A stretch of 8,720 nucleotides of DNA, from assembly GCA_027489295.1 (NCBI GenBank), contig JAIYAA010000198.1, positions 1-8,720 on the forward strand, written 5' to 3'. Both the position numbers and the translations under genes were made by a program. The stretch is from Sphingomonadales bacterium (lineage in GTDB: Bacteria; Pseudomonadota; Alphaproteobacteria; Sphingomonadales; Sphingomonadaceae). Within the stretch, counting starts at the first letter, position 1. Each line of letters begins with the position of its first letter. Below, piece after piece: positions 6,511-8,720 of this stretch. The notes below the pieces were generated by a model that was not told the origin of the DNA, made no database searches, and was given only the letters and a program-made list of their open reading frames with translations.

Positions 6511-6525
6511 ATGCAACACACATGA
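6511..6525 (+). promoter_or_regulatory. Four-codon leader mini-ORF overlapping the wecB start
   Basis: ATG at 6511 begins a four-codon reading frame (M-Q-H-T) whose TGA at 6523-6525 overlaps the wecB ATG at 6522 as ATGA. A strong Shine-Dalgarno, GAGAGGA (6497-6503), is spaced 7 nt from this mini-ORF but 18 nt from the wecB ATG, which has no closer good site. The arrangement suggests that ribosomes load on the mini-ORF and re-initiate at wecB. The layout is visible; the role is inferred, and chance is possible for so short a frame. Confidence 0.3.
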
Positions 6526-7661
6526 CACAAGCCCGCAAAAAGCTGTTCGTCGTCTTCGGCACACGCCCCGAAGCCATCAAGCTTTTTCCTGTCATTCAAA
6601 CGCTTCGCGCAACGCCGGGACTGGACGTCACAACCTGCGTTACTGCACAACATCGTGGCCTGCTCGATCAGGTTCTCGCGGTCGCCGGGCTCACGCCGGA
6701 CATCGATCTGGACCTGATGACGCCGGGCCAGTCACTGGATGCCCTTACCGCGCGCCTGCTCACCGGCATCGGCGGTGCCCTCGATACGGTGCGGCCGGAC
6801 CGGGTGATCGTGCAGGGCGACACCGCCACGGCAATGGTCGGCGCGCTCGCCGCCTATTACCGGAAAATTCCCGTCAGCCATGTCGAGGCAGGGCTGCGCT
6901 CGGGCGACATCTACCAGCCCTGGCCCGAGGAAGTGAACCGCCGCATCGTGGCGCCGATCGCCGACCAGCACTTCGCGCCGACCGAAACGGCGGCGGACGC
7001 GCTGCGCGTGGAGAATATCCCGCCAGCCTCCATCCACGTCACCGGCAACACCGTGATCGACGCGCTGCTCGCCACACGCGACCGGATCGATGCCGACCCG
7101 TCAATGGCAGCCGGGCTGGATCCGATCGCCGCACGCTTCGCCGGCAAGCGGATCGTCCTCGTCACCACCCATCGGCGCGAGAATTTCGGCGGCGGCATGA
7201 GCGCGATCGCCGAGGCGCTGCGCCGGATAGCCGCGCGTCGGGATGTGGCCATCCTGTTCCCGGTCCATCCCAATCCCAATGTCGTCAGCGTAATGGATGC
7301 AGCGCTGGGCGATCAGCCGAACATCGCCCGCATCGATCCGCTCGACTACCCGCACTTCATCCGTGCGCTCGGCCTCGCCCATCTGGTGCTGAGCGATTCG
7401 GGCGGGGTGCAGGAGGAGGCGCCCGCGCTGGGCAAGCCGGTGCTGGTGATGCGCGAGACGACCGAGCGGCCGGAAGGCGTCACGGCCGGTACCGCGCGTC
7501 TGGTCGGTACCAACGCGGACCGGATAGTCGGCGAGGTCGGCCGGCTGCTCGATGACGGGGATGCCTATGCGGCGATGGCGCGCGCGCACAATCCGTTCGG
7601 CGACGGCCAAGCCGCGGCACGGATCGCCGCCATTATCCACGCGGGCTTCGGGCTCGCCTGA
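6522..7661 (+). CDS. wecB: UDP-N-acetylglucosamine 2-epimerase (non-hydrolysing)
   Basis: This enzyme interconverts UDP-GlcNAc and UDP-ManNAc, the precursor of ManNAcA residues in bacterial surface glycans. At 379 residues it has full family length. Visible family motifs are FGTRPEAIK (12-20, with the Arg and Lys of the active-site loop), TAQHRGLLDQ (41-50), QGDT (98-101, with Asp100), HVEAGLRSGD (120-129, with Glu122), PWPEEVNRR (133-141, with the second Glu), TTHRREN (215-221, with His217), PVHPNPNV (247-254) and LSDSGGVQEEAPALGKPVLV (290-309). Retention of these residues and the short single-domain length point to the non-hydrolysing WecB/MnaA type rather than NeuC. The frame is open far upstream only because it is antisense to galU; the family N-terminus begins at 6522. 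An in-frame GTG at 6495 is a weaker option. wecC follows after 67 nt, and the pair gives UDP-ManNAcA. Confidence 0.96.
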   Translation: MTQARKKLFVVFGTRPEAIKLFPVIQTLRATPGLDVTTCVTAQHRGLLDQVLAVAGLTPDIDLDLMTPGQSLDALTARLLTGIGGALDTVRPDRVIVQGDTATAMVGALAAYYRKIPVSHVEAGLRSGDIYQPWPEEVNRRIVAPIADQHFAPTETAADALRVENIPPASIHVTGNTVIDALLATRDRIDADPSMAAGLDPIAARFAGKRIVLVTTHRRENFGGGMSAIAEALRRIAARRDVAILFPVHPNPNVVSVMDAALGDQPNIARIDPLDYPHFIRALGLAHLVLSDSGGVQEEAPALGKPVLVMRETTERPEGVTAGTARLVGTNADRIVGEVGRLLDDGDAYAAMARAHNPFGDGQAAARIAAIIHAGFGLA

Positions 7662-7728
7662 TCCGCCTTCCGATATTTTAACGCCTGTCTGCCAAGGTCT
7701 CAGCTCCTGAATTCACGCGGAGTTTGCG
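7662..7728 (+). other. wecB-wecC intergenic gap
   Basis: This 67-nt gap is AT-richer than its surroundings (for example GATATTTTAACG at 7672-7683). I see no convincing promoter pair or terminator in it. CTCC (7704-7707) can pair with the wecC ribosome binding site GGAG (7719-7722) across an 11-nt loop, with weak extension by one G-T and one A-T pair. This is a fainter echo of the hairpin at 4125-4149. Confidence 0.3.
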
Positions 7729-8720
7729 ATGCTTGTGACGACGGAGCCGAAAGTGGCGGTGCTCGGCCTCGGCTATATCGGCCTGCCGACGGCGGCGGTG
7801 ATCGCCCGCACCGGCGCGCAGGTGCTGGGCATCGACGTCGACGCACATGTCGTCGAGACGGTGAACTCCGGCCGCGTGCACATCGAGGAGATCGACCTCG
7901 ACGGCCTCGTCTCCGGCGTGGTCGCCCGCGGCAGCCTGCGCGCATCGCTGGCGATCGAGCCCGCGGACGTGTTCGTCATCGCCGTGCCCACCCCGTTCGG
8001 CGCCAACCACGCGCCGGACATCGGCTATGTCCTGCAGGCCGCCACCACCATCGCCGCGGTGCTCAAGATCGGCGACGTGGTGATCCTCGAATCGACCTCG
8101 CCGGTGGGCACCACCGAAAAGGTCGCCGAGCTACTCGCCCGGCTCCGCCCCGACCTCAAGGTACCCGGCCACAGCAACGGCAGCGCCGACATCGCGATCG
8201 CCTATTGTCCCGAACGTGTGCTGCCCGGCCGCATCCTCGTCGAACTGATCGAGAACGACCGGGTGATCGGCGGCATCACCCCGCGTTGCGCCCGCAAGGC
8301 GCTGCACTTCTACCGCCGCTTCGTGCGCGGCGCCTGCGTCACCACCACCGCACGCGCGGCAGAGATGACCAAGCTAACCGAAAACGCCTTCCGCGACGTC
8401 AACATCGCCTTCGCCAACGAACTGTCGATCCTCGCCGAGGGGATGGGCGTCGACGTGTGGGAGGTGATCCGCCTCGCCAACCGCCACCCGCGCGTCAACA
8501 TCCTGTCGCCTGGCCCGGGCGTGGGCGGCCACTGCATCGCGGTCGATCCCTGGTTCCTGGTGCACTCGAACCCCGACCAGAGCCCGCTGATCCGAACCGC
8601 GCGCGAAGTGAACGACGGCAAGGTCGCCCATAGCATCGCACGTGCCGAGGCGCTGATCGAGCGTCTGCCGGGCGCGCCGATCGCCTGCCTCGGCCTCGCC
8701 TTCAAGGCGAACATCGACGA
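7729..8720 (+). CDS. wecC: UDP-N-acetyl-D-mannosamine 6-dehydrogenase, 3'-truncated
   Basis: This enzyme oxidises UDP-ManNAc to UDP-ManNAcA with two NAD+, the step after wecB. The reading frame is open from ATG 7729 to the window end, giving 330 residues of a protein normally a little over 400; the last part of the UDP-binding domain is cut off. Visible motifs are VLGLGYIGLPTA (11-22), GIDVD (34-38), AVPTPF (85-90), ESTSPVGTT (121-129), AYCPERVLPG (158-167), EMTKLTENAF (212-221, with Lys215 and Asn219), PGPGVGGHCIAVDPWFL (261-277, with catalytic Cys269) and CLGLAFKANID (320-330), the start of the C-terminal domain. CPERVLPG and GGHCIAVDPWF are WecC-type, against SPEREDPGN and GGHCIPIDPFY in the dehydrogenase at 4152, so the two are different subfamilies. 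GGAG (7719-7722) lies 6 nt before the start. Confidence 0.95.
   Translation, partial: MLVTTEPKVAVLGLGYIGLPTAAVIARTGAQVLGIDVDAHVVETVNSGRVHIEEIDLDGLVSGVVARGSLRASLAIEPADVFVIAVPTPFGANHAPDIGYVLQAATTIAAVLKIGDVVILESTSPVGTTEKVAELLARLRPDLKVPGHSNGSADIAIAYCPERVLPGRILVELIENDRVIGGITPRCARKALHFYRRFVRGACVTTTARAAEMTKLTENAFRDVNIAFANELSILAEGMGVDVWEVIRLANRHPRVNILSPGPGVGGHCIAVDPWFLVHSNPDQSPLIRTAREVNDGKVAHSIARAEALIERLPGAPIACLGLAFKANID

Noticed and set aside
5673..6521. Long + strand extension upstream of wecB through the galU region
   Set aside because: The extra residues are antisense to the well-supported galU gene. WecB family homology begins at 6522.
8205..8633. Open frame of 142 codons on + inside wecC
   Set aside because: It is a +1-shifted shadow of wecC; the wecC frame carries the catalytic motifs through this region.
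1..8720. Search for CRISPR arrays, tRNA genes, insertion-sequence ends or toxin-antitoxin pairs
   Set aside because: I saw no spaced direct repeats, cloverleaf pattern, transposase-like protein or small paired ORFs. The window reads as ordinary chromosomal genes.

Overview
The window is GC-rich, densely coded bacterial chromosome. The protein sequences look alphaproteobacterial, most likely a sphingomonad (Sphingomonas or a relative). That is my reading of sequence style and gene content, not a database result. There are no tRNA, rRNA, CRISPR or insertion-sequence signals, and no gene-free stretch reaches 300 bases.

Region 1 (1-3037, + strand) is a tightly packed housekeeping operon: the 3' half of coaBC (coenzyme A synthesis), a lipoprotein alpha/beta hydrolase, dut (dUTPase), a small probably exported protein of unknown function, and a MoeB/ThiF-family sulfur-carrier adenylyltransferase. 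The joins are an 11-bp overlap, a 2-nt gap, and two ATGA stop/start overlaps, so transcription and translation are almost certainly coupled.

Region 2 (about 3038-8720) supplies nucleotide sugars for a surface or secreted polysaccharide. On the + strand lie a UDP-glucuronate-4-epimerase-type SDR protein and a WbpA-like UDP-sugar 6-dehydrogenase. galU (UDP-glucose pyrophosphorylase) lies on the - strand, convergent with the dehydrogenase and divergent from the next gene. Then come wecB (UDP-GlcNAc 2-epimerase) and wecC (UDP-ManNAc 6-dehydrogenase, cut by the window end). Together they could make UDP-glucose, UDP-ManNAc and UDP-ManNAcA, plus a second acidic sugar (a GlcNAcA/GalNAcA- or GlcA/GalA-type nucleotide sugar). 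No glycosyltransferase, flippase, polymerase or exporter is in view, so the glycan cannot be named.

I did not find a clear undescribed system. The least ordinary signals are small and regulatory. Short hairpins with 5-nt loops sit in the gaps around the first two sugar genes; two share the core CGCTCC-N5-GGAGCG, and one buries a ribosome binding site. A four-codon mini-ORF sits in front of wecB. A dyad lies inside the spacer of a possible galU promoter. Two different subfamilies of UDP-sugar 6-dehydrogenase also occur in one short locus.
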